The notes below the pieces were generated by a model. That model was not told the DNA's origin and searched no databases. It saw only the letters and a list, made by a program, of their open reading frames with translations. DNA of 64,000 nt from Hyphomonadaceae bacterium BL14 (lineage in GTDB: Bacteria > Pseudomonadota > Alphaproteobacteria > Caulobacterales > Maricaulaceae). Shown here piece after piece: positions 1 to 8,041 of this stretch (positions within the stretch are counted from its first letter, which is position 1; each line of letters begins with the position of its first letter). A program made the position numbers and the translations under genes. The stretch covers positions 2,626,290-2,690,289 of the forward strand of contig CP091242.1 of assembly GCA_027627705.1 (NCBI GenBank), in the 5' to 3' direction.

Positions 1-901
1 CGTCACGGATCGCGTTGGCCAGGGTGCGGGTTTCGTCGGCGCGGGCCGATCCCTTGCGCCACACCAGGCCGATCTCGCGGCCCACAACCGGCGGATCGAA
101 GGGGCGGATGGTCAGGTCCATCTGGTCGGCGAGCCCGGCATCGACCGCCATGCGGGGCAGAAGCGTCGCGCCCAGACCGCTGCGCACCATCTGGATCAGC
201 GTGTGCAGGCTGGTAGCGGCGAAATCCGAGCGTCCCGCGCCGCGCCGCTCCGGGCTGGCCGCGCACACGGTCAGGGCGTGATCGCGCAGGCAGTGGCCGT
301 CCTCGAGCAGCAGGAGCTGCACGCCCGCCAGCATGCCGGTGGTGAGCGTCTCCACACGGGACAGCGGATGATCGGGCGGGGCGGCGAACAGAAATTCGTC
401 GGCCATCAGCACCTGGGTCTCCAGCCCGTCGGCCTCATAGGGCAGGGCGATGACCGCGGCGTCGAGGCGGCGATCTTTCAGCGCATCCACCAGACGGTGG
501 GTCAGGTCCTCGCGCAGGAACAGTTCCAGCGCCGGGAAGCGTTTGCGCAGATCAGGCAGGGCGCGCGGCAGCAGGAAGGGCGCGATGGTGGGGATGACGC
601 CGAGCCGGAATGGCCCGGTGAGCGGCTGGCCGGCGGCGCGGGCGGCGTGAACCAGGTCTTCGGCCTCGGTCAGGACGACGCGGGCGCGCGCCACAGCCGT
701 TTCGCCCGCCGGGGTCAGGGCCGCGCCCCTTGCGCTGCGCTCCACCAGGGTGGCGTTGAGGATGCCTTCCAGCTCCTTGATGGCAGCTGACAGGCTGGGC
801 TGGGTGACGTGGCTCATCTCGGCAGCGCGTGAAAACGTGCCGTGATCGGCCAGCGCGACCAGGAAGCGCAGTTGGCGCAGCGTGGGCAGAAGCGTGCTCA
901 T
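1..901 (-). CDS. oxyR: OxyR, peroxide-sensing LysR-type regulator (3' end cut by window edge)
   Basis: Reading leftward from the ATG at 899-901 gives about 300 residues with no stop before the window edge. The N-terminus (LRQLRFLVALADHGTFSRAA, then TQPSLSAAIKELE) is a LysR-type winged helix. The effector domain contains EDGHCLRDHALTVC. Its two cysteines, at about residues 204 and 213, match the spacing of the redox pair Cys199/Cys208 of E. coli OxyR. The family activates peroxidase genes when those cysteines form a disulfide. It diverges from ahpC across 176 bp, which is the classic arrangement. Only the last few residues should be missing, since OxyR is usually 300-310 aa. Confidence 0.93.
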   Translation of the reverse strand, partial: MSTLLPTLRQLRFLVALADHGTFSRAAEMSHVTQPSLSAAIKELEGILNATLVERSARGAALTPAGETAVARARVVLTEAEDLVHAARAAGQPLTGPFRLGVIPTIAPFLLPRALPDLRKRFPALELFLREDLTHRLVDALKDRRLDAAVIALPYEADGLETQVLMADEFLFAAPPDHPLSRVETLTTGMLAGVQLLLLEDGHCLRDHALTVCAASPERRGAGRSDFAATSLHTLIQMVRSGLGATLLPRMAVDAGLADQMDLTIRPFDPPVVGREIGLVWRKGSARADETRTLANAIRD

Positions 902-1077
902 GTGGATCGAGATAGGCTATGGGGGCCAGAGTGACAATCCATTGGATTTATCGACCCCGGTGCCCACATGCAGGCCCTGATGCTGCGTTGCGGCGAAGTT
1001 TATTGCAGCGCAGCGAAGCTGGCGTGGCCCTGCCACGCCGGTGCAGTCGCAGGTTCAAGGTTCAACAGGAGAGTTAC
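902..1077. promoter_or_regulatory. oxyR-ahpC divergent promoter region with inverted repeats
   Basis: This 176-bp region separates the divergent oxyR and ahpC starts. It contains the short palindrome ATAGGCTAT (912-920), close to the ATAG...CTAT core of OxyR sites, and the inverted repeat AATCC-att-GGATT (936-948). Both are plausible LysR-type contact sites but neither is a full OxyR consensus. The ahpC Shine-Dalgarno sequence AGGAGAG lies at 1067-1073. OxyR binding here is inferred from context. Confidence 0.5.
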
Positions 1078-1629
1078 ATGCTCGGTATTGGCGACAAGCT
1101 GCCCGAATTCGAAGTCACCGGCGTAAAGCCGAAATTCAACGCGCACGAGGAAAACGGCCAGTCGGCCTTCGAGCCGATCACCCATGAGAGCTTTCCCGGC
1201 AAGTGGAAAGTGATCGTGTTCTACCCGAAGGATTTCACCTTCGTGTGCCCGACCGAGATCGTGGCCTTCGCGCAGCTGAACGGCGAGTTTGCCGATCGCG
1301 ACGCGGTGGTGATGACCGGCTCCACCGACAACGAGTTCTGCAAGCTGGCCTGGCGCCGCGAGCATGCCGACCTGCGCTCGCTGGATCAGTGGCAGTTCGC
1401 GGACCCGACCGGCTCGCTGGTGGACGCGCTGGGCGTGCGCTCGCCTGAAGGCGCGGCCTATCGCTACACCTACATCATCGACCCGCACGGCGAGATTCAG
1501 CACGTCTATGCGAACAATCTCAATGTCGGCCGTAACCCGGAAGACACGCTGCGCGTTCTCGATGCGCTGCAGACCGACGATCTCTGCCCGTGCAACCGCC
1601 AGGTCGGCGGCGACACGTTGGCGGCCTAA
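1078..1629 (+). CDS. ahpC: Alkyl hydroperoxide reductase AhpC (2-Cys peroxiredoxin)
   Basis: A 183-aa peroxiredoxin that reduces hydrogen peroxide, organic peroxides and probably peroxynitrite in the cytosol. The peroxidatic cysteine is C57 in FTFVCPTEI. Near the C-terminus LCPCNRQ supplies C170 and C172, the double resolving-cysteine arrangement of the Mycobacterium-type AhpC that is reduced by AhpD. The ATG at 1078 is chosen because AGGAGAG ends 4 bp upstream and homology begins there. The open frame extends back to 919, but that part has no family similarity. ahpD follows after 96 bp with a strong hairpin in between, and oxyR diverges upstream, so OxyR control is likely. Confidence 0.96.
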   Translation: MLGIGDKLPEFEVTGVKPKFNAHEENGQSAFEPITHESFPGKWKVIVFYPKDFTFVCPTEIVAFAQLNGEFADRDAVVMTGSTDNEFCKLAWRREHADLRSLDQWQFADPTGSLVDALGVRSPEGAAYRYTYIIDPHGEIQHVYANNLNVGRNPEDTLRVLDALQTDDLCPCNRQVGGDTLAA

Positions 1630-1643
1630 CCACCGCCCTCAGC

Positions 1644-1678
1644 CTGGGGCCGGACGGGTGACCCCCGTCCGGCCCCAG
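1644..1678 (+). promoter_or_regulatory. Intercistronic hairpin between ahpC and ahpD
   Basis: A perfect 15-bp GC-rich stem (1644-1658 with 1664-1678) closes a 5-nt loop. It starts 15 bp after the ahpC stop and is not followed by a T-run. It is therefore better read as a stability or processing structure, or a partial attenuator, than as a full intrinsic terminator. It would favour more AhpC than AhpD from one transcript. Confidence 0.7.
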
Positions 1679-1725
1679 CGCGCTTCTTCACGCCTCCTCC
1701 CCCATAAAAAATCAGGAATGCCCCG

Positions 1726-2259
1726 ATGAGCCTCGACGCGCTGAAAGACTCCCTTCCCGACTACGCCAAGGACATCAAGCTGAACCTGTCCTCACTGGCG
1801 CGCGAAACCGTGCTGGACGAGCAAAAGAAGTTCGGCTGCTTCCTGGCCAGCGCCTATGCCGTCGGCGAACCGGCCGTGGTGCGTGCGCTGAGCGCCGAGT
1901 TCGAAGGCAAGCTGTCGCCCGAAGCCGCTGGCGCCGCCAAGGCCGCTGCCGCCATCATGGGCATGAACAATGTCTATTACCGCTTCGTGCACTTGTCTTC
2001 GTCCAAGGATTACAAGACCCTGTCGGCGCGCCTGCGGATGAATGTCATCGCCAGTCCGGGCGTGGACAAGGCCGATTTCGAGCTGTGGTCGCTGGCAGTG
2101 TCGGCCATTAATGGCTGTGGCATGTGCATCGACGCCCATGAGCACGAACTGCGTCAGGCCGGCCTCACCACCGAGCAGATCCAGGCTGCCGTACGTATCG
2201 CCTCGGTGGTCAATGCCGCCAGCGCGATCCTGCGCGCAGAAGCCGCTGCGGCGGCCTGA
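1726..2259 (+). CDS. ahpD: Alkyl hydroperoxidase AhpD (CMD-family disulfide reductase for AhpC)
   Basis: A 177-aa all-helical carboxymuconolactone-decarboxylase-like protein. The catalytic motif [14 protein letters not shown] gives C131, C134 and H138, equivalent to Cys130/Cys133/His137 of M. tuberculosis AhpD. It transfers electrons to oxidised AhpC and also has weak peroxidase activity. It lies directly downstream of ahpC. The pairing fits the three-cysteine form of AhpC, because AhpF is absent from the window. Confidence 0.96.
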   Translation: MSLDALKDSLPDYAKDIKLNLSSLARETVLDEQKKFGCFLASAYAVGEPAVVRALSAEFEGKLSPEAAGAAKAAAAIMGMNNVYYRFVHLSSSKDYKTLSARLRMNVIASPGVDKADFELWSLAVSAINGCGMCIDAHEHELRQAGLTTEQIQAAVRIASVVNAASAILRAEAAAAA

Positions 2260-2346
2260 CCGACGTCAGCGCGCCGCAATTGCATCCAGGCCGTTCTGCC
2301 CGTCCGCGTACCCCGCGGGCGGGCAGATTGCTTTTTGGAGCAGGCT

Positions 2347-2382
2347 TTGACAGGCGGCTAATTTGTCCGTATAGTGAGCAAA
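2347..2382 (+). promoter_or_regulatory. Near-consensus housekeeping promoter, probably giving a leaderless mRNA
   Basis: TTGACA at 2347-2352 is followed by a 17-bp spacer and TATAGT at 2370-2375. A start site 7 nt after the -10 box falls on position 2382, which is the A of the ATG of the next gene. No Shine-Dalgarno sequence precedes that ATG, so translation is predicted to start on a leaderless transcript. Confidence 0.65.
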
Positions 2383-2684
2383 TGAGCCGCGTTCTTGACC
2401 AATCCGAGCATGCACGCCGGTCCCGGGACAGGGGCCGGACGGCGCGTGCGTGGACCTGGTTCTCGCGCCGCACTATCGAGGCGGGAAGCCATTACCGCGA
2501 TCTGAGCTGGCGCACGGTGTGGGTCCAGGCGCTGATGGCCTCAGGCCTTATCGTGGCCTCGCGCATTGATCCGGGCTTCGCCCTGTCGCCCTGTCGCCCT
2601 GTCGCCCTGGGCGTTGCTGGCGGGCGTGATCTGGGCGCTGCTCATCGCGCGCATCGCCATCCTGAAGGCGGCCTGACGGGCTGA
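2382..2684 (+). pseudogene. Small two-helix membrane protein, frameshifted at an 8-bp tandem repeat
   Basis: From the ATG at 2382 the frame encodes a basic, Arg-rich N-terminus and a first hydrophobic segment (WVQALMASGLIVA). It then runs through the repeat at 2579-2610 into non-membrane sequence and stops at 2684. In another frame, the DNA right after the repeat encodes WALLAGVIWALLIARIAIL and ends at the TGA at 2674-2676, a typical second transmembrane helix. Two fewer repeat units, or one more, would join the two parts into a protein of roughly 90-100 aa. The current copy number therefore leaves the gene out of frame. Function unknown. It could be a disabled gene or a phase-variable one. 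Confidence 0.6.
2579..2610 (+). repeat. 8-bp tandem repeat (CGCCCTGT x3 plus a variant CGCCCTGG)
   Basis: Units at 2579-2586, 2587-2594 and 2595-2602 are identical, and 2603-2610 differs only in the last base. The unit length is not a multiple of three, so gain or loss of a copy by slippage changes the reading frame of the surrounding small gene. Confidence 0.9.
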
Positions 2685-2787
2685 CATGACCGCGGGCTGA
2701 CCCCTTGCGCCGCAGCGTTGACCTTCTGCGCGAGCGGCTTAGGCTGCGGCCTTATTGAACGCGGGCGGTCAATCAAAAGGGGCTCTC

Positions 2788-4113
2788 ATGACTTGGTGGT
2801 TCGGGACCGCGCTGTGGAAGCGCGTGCTGGGCGCGCTCGCGCTGGGCGTGGTGTTTGCGCTGGGTCTCGCCCAGGTCATCGGCCAGGAGGCGGCTGCGGC
2901 GTTGATCGACGCGGCCGTGCGGCCCGTGGGCGATCTGTTCTTCAACCTCATCCGGATGCTCATCATCCCGCTCATCCTGACCACGCTGGTGGCCGGGATT
3001 GTCAGCCTGGGCGACCCCAAGAAGCTCGGCTCCATCGGCGGCAAGGCGGTGGCGCTGTATCTGGCCACGACATTCTTTGCTGTCTGGATCGGCATCGGGT
3101 TCGGGCTGGTCTTCCAGCCCGGCGCCGGGGTCAATCTGGGCGGTGCCGATCCGATCCCGGTGGATACCGACCAGCCCGGTATTATCGAGCGCCTGATCGC
3201 CATCGTGCCGACCAATCCGGTGGCGGCGATGGCCGACACCGACGTGCTGGCGGTGATCTTCTTCGCCATTCTTCTGGGCATCGGCATCATCATGGCCGGC
3301 AAGGCCGGCAAGCCGGTGGGCGATCTGTTCAGCTCCGCCGCCGATGTGGTGCTGAAAATCACGCATATCGTCATGGAAGTGGCACCGTTCGGCGTGTTCG
3401 CCCTGGTGGCCCACACCGTCGCGACCCAAGGCATCGAGGCGCTGGCCTCGGTGGCGGTGCTGATCATCACCGTGTATCTGGCGCTGATCGCCCATGCCGT
3501 GATCGTCTATGGCGGCTTCATCCGCTTTGTGCTGAACCTGCCGGTGTTCAACTTCCTGCGCGGCATCGCCGATGCCCAGGCGGTGGCGTATTCGACGGCG
3601 TCAAGCTCGGGCACCCTGCCGGTGACCATCGCCAATGTGGTGGATAATCTGGGTGTCAAGCGGTCGGTCGCCGGGTCGGTGCTGCCGCTGGGCGCCACCA
3701 TCAACATGGACGGCACCGGCATTTATCTGGGCATTCTCGCGCTCTTCACGGCCCAGGCCTTCGGCTATGATCTGGACCTGATGCAATACACTATGATTGC
3801 GCTGACGGCGGCTCTGGCCTCGATCGGCGCGGCGGGCATTCCCAGCGCCGGGCTGTTCCTTCTGGCGATCGTGCTGGGCACGTTCGACGTGCCGCCCGAG
3901 CAGATCGCCATCATTGTCGGCTTCATCCTGCCGGTGGACCGGATCATGGACATGGCGCGCACCACGGTGAACGTGACCGGCGACGCCATGGTCGCCACGG
4001 CGGTGGCCAAATGGGAGGGTGAGCTGGACGAGGACCGTTTCCGTGCGCCGGCTGACAAGCCCTACACCGCACCCGACCGTGCACCGGACGTGGCGGACGC
4101 GGATCGCGACTGA
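2788..4113 (+). CDS. Dicarboxylate/amino acid:cation symporter (DAACS family)
   Basis: A 441-aa inner-membrane carrier of the GltP/DctA/GltPh family. It takes up C4-dicarboxylates or acidic amino acids with Na+ or H+. The HP1 serine-rich motif SSSGTLPVT (about 272-280) and the unwound TM7 motif NMDGT (about 306-310) are intact. AAGIPSAG marks HP2. The ATG at 2788 is preceded by AAAAGGGG and starts the first helix. An in-frame TTG 33 bp upstream is less likely. The acidic C-terminal tail is probably cytosolic. Motifs alone do not separate glutamate from dicarboxylate specificity. Confidence 0.9.
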   Translation: MTWWFGTALWKRVLGALALGVVFALGLAQVIGQEAAAALIDAAVRPVGDLFFNLIRMLIIPLILTTLVAGIVSLGDPKKLGSIGGKAVALYLATTFFAVWIGIGFGLVFQPGAGVNLGGADPIPVDTDQPGIIERLIAIVPTNPVAAMADTDVLAVIFFAILLGIGIIMAGKAGKPVGDLFSSAADVVLKITHIVMEVAPFGVFALVAHTVATQGIEALASVAVLIITVYLALIAHAVIVYGGFIRFVLNLPVFNFLRGIADAQAVAYSTASSSGTLPVTIANVVDNLGVKRSVAGSVLPLGATINMDGTGIYLGILALFTAQAFGYDLDLMQYTMIALTAALASIGAAGIPSAGLFLLAIVLGTFDVPPEQIAIIVGFILPVDRIMDMARTTVNVTGDAMVATAVAKWEGELDEDRFRAPADKPYTAPDRAPDVADADRD

Positions 4114-4172
4114 ACGCGTATATCTGGATTGAACGGATGACGTGCGCCTGACCGGGCTCTTGCGCGCCGGAC

Positions 4173-4637
4173 TCAGGCGGCGTTGGAGCGCACGCTGCCA
4201 GCGATAATGGCGCCGATGGCGTCGGCGTCCGGCGCGGCGCGCACGGCCCGGCGCACATCCTCGCGCCGGAACAGGCGGGAGATCTGAGCCAGCGCCTTGA
4301 GGTGTTCTGCACCGGCGTCTTCGGGCGCCAGCAGCAGGAACACCAGATCGGCCGGCTGGCCGTCCACGGCGTCAAAGTCCACGCCCTGCTTGAGGCGCGC
4401 AAACACGCCGCACACCCGGTCCACCAGATCAGTGCGGGCATGGGGGATGGCCACGCCGTCGCCAACGCCGGTGGAGCCGAGGCGCTCGCGCTCGATGACG
4501 GCGTCCAGCACCGGCCGGCATGGCGTATTCAGCGTGCGCTGCGCCAGTTCGGCCAACCCGTGGAGGGCCTGCTTGCGGCTCGTGGCGTTCATATCCGCCA
4601 CAATGCCGCCCTGCGGAATCAAGTCGATCAAGGTCAT
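4173..4637 (-). CDS. ptsN: PTS IIA-like nitrogen-regulatory protein PtsN (EIIA-Ntr)
   Basis: A 154-aa cytosolic regulator of the nitrogen PTS (PtsP-PtsO-PtsN). It is phosphorylated on a histidine and influences potassium transport, nitrogen and stress signalling. The phospho-acceptor is H66 in GVAIPHARTD, with LGSTGVGDG just before it as in the family. It lies 36 bp downstream of hpf on the same strand, the usual rpoN-hpf-ptsN order, although rpoN sits about 4 kb away here. Confidence 0.95.
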   Translation of the reverse strand: MTLIDLIPQGGIVADMNATSRKQALHGLAELAQRTLNTPCRPVLDAVIERERLGSTGVGDGVAIPHARTDLVDRVCGVFARLKQGVDFDAVDGQPADLVFLLLAPEDAGAEHLKALAQISRLFRREDVRRAVRAAPDADAIGAIIAGSVRSNAA

Positions 4638-4673
4638 GTCCTGCTCAGCCAGACTGAAGCGCGGATCGCGCCG

Positions 4674-5336
4674 TCAGGCGGAGACGCTTGCGCCCGCCGC
4701 CAGCTTGGTGCCGTCTTTAGCGCTTCGCGCCGGATCAATCCAGCCCACATGTCCGTCAGGGCGCCGGTAGACGATATTGACCGCGCTGTTGACCGCATTG
4801 CGGAACATCACAAAGGGGGCGTCGGCCAGGTCCATTTCCAGCACCGCCATGGACACGGTGAGCGTACGCAGCTCACCCGCCGTCTCGGCGATGATCACCG
4901 GCTCGTCGCCGCCCACCGCGCCGCCGTCATCCTCCTCGTCCAGATCCGCGTCCACATCGGCGTCCGCAGCGCCATTGCGGCGGCCTGACTGCAGCACCCG
5001 GATCGAGGCGCTTTCCGCGGGCAGGGCCGCCTTGTTGTCGGCGTGGTGATCTTTCAGCCGGCGCTTGTAGCGGCGCAGACGCTTCTCCAGCCGCTGGGAG
5101 GCGGCCTCCGCGGCGGCATAGGCGTCCTCGCCTGACCCCGACGCCTGCAGAAAGGCGCCGGACGGCAGATGCAGCGAACAGTCGACCTTGAACCCGAACC
5201 CCTCCTTGGCGGCCACGACGAAAGCTTCGGCGGGGCGGCTGAAATACTTCGCCGCCGCGTCGGATACGCGCAGTTCGATACGCTCGCGCAGGGCGGGCGA
5301 GACGTCGATGCCTTTGGAGACGAACTGGATTTGCAT
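4674..5336 (-). CDS. hpf: Long-form ribosome hibernation promoting factor HPF
   Basis: A 220-aa protein. The N-terminal S30AE domain (about 1-100, starting MQIQFVSKGIDVSPALRERI) binds the 30S subunit. A highly acidic linker (about 140-160) leads to the C-terminal dimerisation domain (about 165-220) found only in long HPF, which pairs 70S ribosomes into 100S dimers. The ATG at 5336 has AAGGGAG upstream; the frame stays open to 5459 but without family similarity. The gene is followed by ptsN. Confidence 0.94.
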   Translation of the reverse strand: MQIQFVSKGIDVSPALRERIELRVSDAAAKYFSRPAEAFVVAAKEGFGFKVDCSLHLPSGAFLQASGSGEDAYAAAEAASQRLEKRLRRYKRRLKDHHADNKAALPAESASIRVLQSGRRNGAADADVDADLDEEDDGGAVGGDEPVIIAETAGELRTLTVSMAVLEMDLADAPFVMFRNAVNSAVNIVYRRPDGHVGWIDPARSAKDGTKLAAGASVSA

Positions 5337-5489
5337 GGGAACTCCCTTTGCAGCCTGTGGCCGCGCACCGCATTCGGCGCTTTCGGGCTCTCCCGCCGCG
5401 CCGGTGCGCGGCCCGCTCCCGGTCAAGGAGCGGGTATGTACGCTATCGGTCTTCAACACGGGCCGTCAATGCGCCAGGCTCAGGCGTGC

Positions 5490-6386
5490 TCAGGTGCGCC
5501 AGCGCAAGGTGGCGGCACGCACCGGGTTTTCAAATGCCTCGCCTGTGGCGCGGGCGCGGGCCCATTCGGCTTTCATCCGGCGGTACCAGATGAAAAGCTG
5601 GTCGCCGTCACGGATCAGCATTTCACGCAAACGCCAGGGCGCGGCACGCTGGCGCAGCGTCATGATATGCACGTCCTGCTGCAGAAAGCTGCGAGTGAAC
5701 GGCCGTACAAAGGGGCTGACCAGGCTCAGCATCGGCGAGCGCCAGTAGAAAATCTGGCGGATGCGTGTGGAATGGGCATCCACCGGGGTCAGTGCCGTCA
5801 GGCCCAGCACCGTGTTGGACCTATTGGAAATCCATTCGCTGCGCAGGGCGGGCAGCTGAAAGCCGATTTCCACCTGTACCCCGCCGCCGATCAGCTTGTA
5901 GGCGGCGGAGTTCTTGGGCTCGTGGGCCAGCATGGTGAAGCCCATCGGGCTGGGCACATACTCCTTGGCCTTCTCGCGCAGGGTCCGGCTGGAGCGCCAG
6001 AGCGGGCTGGCGTGCACATAGGGGCCGTGGGCGGGATCGAGCAGGCCGTAGACCGCATCGTCATAGGGGCCGGGCAAGAGCGCCTCCTCGACAAAGCGCA
6101 CCTGGCCGCCCGGACCGTTGAACACCGGCGGGCCGCAGGGCGGCGCCTCGCCCTCCGGTCCGGCCAGCCAGGCCCAGATCAGGCCTTCACTTTCCTGTAC
6201 CGTAATCGGTTCGGGGCTCGCGTCGATGACAATGCCTTGCGCATCACGCGTCAGGCGCAGCGTGCGCCCGAACACCGGCTCGGCGTGCTCGGACCCGGCG
6301 CGCACCTGGCGGGCGATGGCGGCGACATACCACAGGCCGTCGGGCGCGGCAGTGGAGGCGTCGGTCGGGGCGGCGGCGTCTGGCAT
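5490..6386 (-). CDS. Rieske-oxygenase-family protein lacking the [2Fe-2S] Rieske cluster motif
   Basis: A 298-aa protein related to PaO/VanA-type ring-hydroxylating oxygenase alpha subunits. It opens like them (GLWYVAAIARQVRAG) and has the post-Rieske strand SEGLIWAWLAG. The intervening CxH...CxxH segment is simply missing: the chain goes from RLTRDAQGIVIDAS straight to PEPITVQESEG, and the only cysteine nearby is in PPCGPP. The catalytic domain keeps DPAHGPYVH (H120, H125) and a likely third ligand, D238, in LQQDVHIMTLRQ. It may bind mononuclear iron but could not use the normal electron path. The ATG at 6386 is chosen; a TTG at 6428 is possible. It lies between hpf and the DUF1800/DUF1501 pair. 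Substrate unknown. Confidence 0.75.
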   Translation of the reverse strand: MPDAAAPTDASTAAPDGLWYVAAIARQVRAGSEHAEPVFGRTLRLTRDAQGIVIDASPEPITVQESEGLIWAWLAGPEGEAPPCGPPVFNGPGGQVRFVEEALLPGPYDDAVYGLLDPAHGPYVHASPLWRSSRTLREKAKEYVPSPMGFTMLAHEPKNSAAYKLIGGGVQVEIGFQLPALRSEWISNRSNTVLGLTALTPVDAHSTRIRQIFYWRSPMLSLVSPFVRPFTRSFLQQDVHIMTLRQRAAPWRLREMLIRDGDQLFIWYRRMKAEWARARATGEAFENPVRAATLRWRT

Positions 6387-6651
6387 GGCGGGACCTGGAT
6401 CGAGAGGCGCGGTGCAAGGTGCGCCCAAGGAAGGCCAAGCGTCCTAGCACGCCTTGCGTTGAAGCGGGAAGCGGGGCGAGCCCGGCGGGCGGGTTGTGCG
6501 GCCCGGGCCTGGCCGCTGCACAGCTGAGCGGGCCACAGCTTGTCCCGGCGGTTCCGCCGATCGGGGCGTAGTCTGAAGCCGCCCTTGCGACGGAAACGCG
6601 CGCGCTCGAGCGTACAGGATATCATGGCGCACGGCCCGGAGAGGACTGATC

Positions 6652-8019
6652 ATGAGCGCACGCGACGCCGCCATCGCCGTCAACCGCTTCGGTCTGGGTG
6701 CCCGTCCCGGGGATATCGAGGCGGCCGCGCGCGACCCGCACGCCTGGCTCGCCGACCAGATGGATCCGTCCGCGATTGCAGGCCCGTCTCCGGGACCGAC
6801 GGCCCAAGAGGGGCTTGCCTATCTGCAGACCGAATATCCCCGCTTCCGCGCGCAGATAGAGCGGACGGGCGCTGATCCCGACGCGATTCAGCGCCAGGTG
6901 CGTGAATTGCTGCGCGAGCCGCGCCTGGCCCATATCGCCTGGCGCACCGGCATTGCGGTGACCACGCCGCACGGCTTTGCCGAGCGCTGGGTGCGCTTCT
7001 GGTCCAATCATTTCTCGGTCGCGTCCAATACGTTGCCCATGGCGGTGATCGCGCCCACGCTGGAAGCCGAAGCGATCCGCCCCAAGGCCTACGGCCCGTT
7101 TGCCGATCTGTTGCGCGCCGCCGAGCTGCATCCGGCCATGCTGATCTATCTCGACCAGGCCGTGTCGCTGGGCCCCAATTCGATGGCGGGCCGGTTTCTG
7201 GACCGGGGCCTCAATGAAAACCTCGCCCGAGAGATTCTCGAGCTGCACACGCTGGGCGTGGCGGGTGGCTATGGTCAGGGCGATGTCGAGGCGCTGGCGC
7301 GGATCCTGACCGGGTGGACGGTGGGCAGCCGCCGCCTGCGCTCGGACCCGGACGATTATGGCCGCGCCCTGTTCGATGTCCGCCTGCAGGAGCCGGGGAC
7401 GCACACGCTGCTGGGCCAGCGTTTCGCCGGGGAGGGGCCGCAGCGCGCCGGCGAGGCGCTGGATTTTCTTGCCACCCGGCCCCGGACGGCCCGCTTCTTG
7501 TCGGAAAAGCTCGCCCGGCACTTCCTGTGCGATGATCCGGCGGCGCGCGATATCGCCCATATCGAAGCGGCCTGGATGGGCAGTGGCGGCGATCTGGCGG
7601 CGGTGGCGCGCGCTGTGATCACGGCACCATCGGCGTTTGATGCGGCTTTGCGCAAATTCAAGACGCCGGAGGACTTCCTGATCTCGTCGCTGCGCGCTGT
7701 GGGCGCGCCGGCACCCAATCCGCGCCAGCTCTATGCCGGCTATGTGGCGCTGGGCCAGGCGCCGTTCTCGGCCCCGTCGCCGGCGGGCTGGCCGGATCAT
7801 GCCGAGGCCTGGGCGAGCCCGGACGCTGTGCTCAAGCGGCTGGACTTCGCCTCGGCGCTCGCCGGGCGCGCCGGCCGCAATGCCCGCCCGCGCGAACGCG
7901 CCCTGGAGGTGCTCGGAGCGGGCCTCACCGATGCCACCGCACAGGCGGTCGCGCGCGCCGAGACGCCCGAGCAGGGGCTGACGCTCTTGCTGATGAGCCC
8001 GGAATTTCAACGCCGCTAG
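6652..8019 (+). CDS. DUF1800 family protein
   Basis: A 455-aa protein with the DUF1800 signature: AVNRFGLGARPGDIEAA at the start, ERWVRFWSNHFSV in the middle, then NENLAREILELHTLG and LARILTGW. No signal peptide is evident. DUF1800 genes nearly always sit directly before a DUF1501 gene, as here (22 bp apart), and the pair is thought to act together at the cell envelope. The biochemical role is not established. AGAGGA precedes the ATG. Confidence 0.88.
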   Translation: MSARDAAIAVNRFGLGARPGDIEAAARDPHAWLADQMDPSAIAGPSPGPTAQEGLAYLQTEYPRFRAQIERTGADPDAIQRQVRELLREPRLAHIAWRTGIAVTTPHGFAERWVRFWSNHFSVASNTLPMAVIAPTLEAEAIRPKAYGPFADLLRAAELHPAMLIYLDQAVSLGPNSMAGRFLDRGLNENLAREILELHTLGVAGGYGQGDVEALARILTGWTVGSRRLRSDPDDYGRALFDVRLQEPGTHTLLGQRFAGEGPQRAGEALDFLATRPRTARFLSEKLARHFLCDDPAARDIAHIEAAWMGSGGDLAAVARAVITAPSAFDAALRKFKTPEDFLISSLRAVGAPAPNPRQLYAGYVALGQAPFSAPSPAGWPDHAEAWASPDAVLKRLDFASALAGRAGRNARPRERALEVLGAGLTDATAQAVARAETPEQGLTLLLMSPEFQRR

Positions 8020-8041
8020 GCCGGCTGAGGAGCGTTTTGTG

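Noticed and set aside
2755-2787. Upstream TTG start of the symporter
   Set aside because: The ATG at 2788 has the better ribosome-binding site and starts the first membrane helix.
5169-6527. Long rightward open frame opposite hpf and the oxygenase-like gene
   Set aside because: No family features, biased composition, and both opposite-strand genes are clearly coding.
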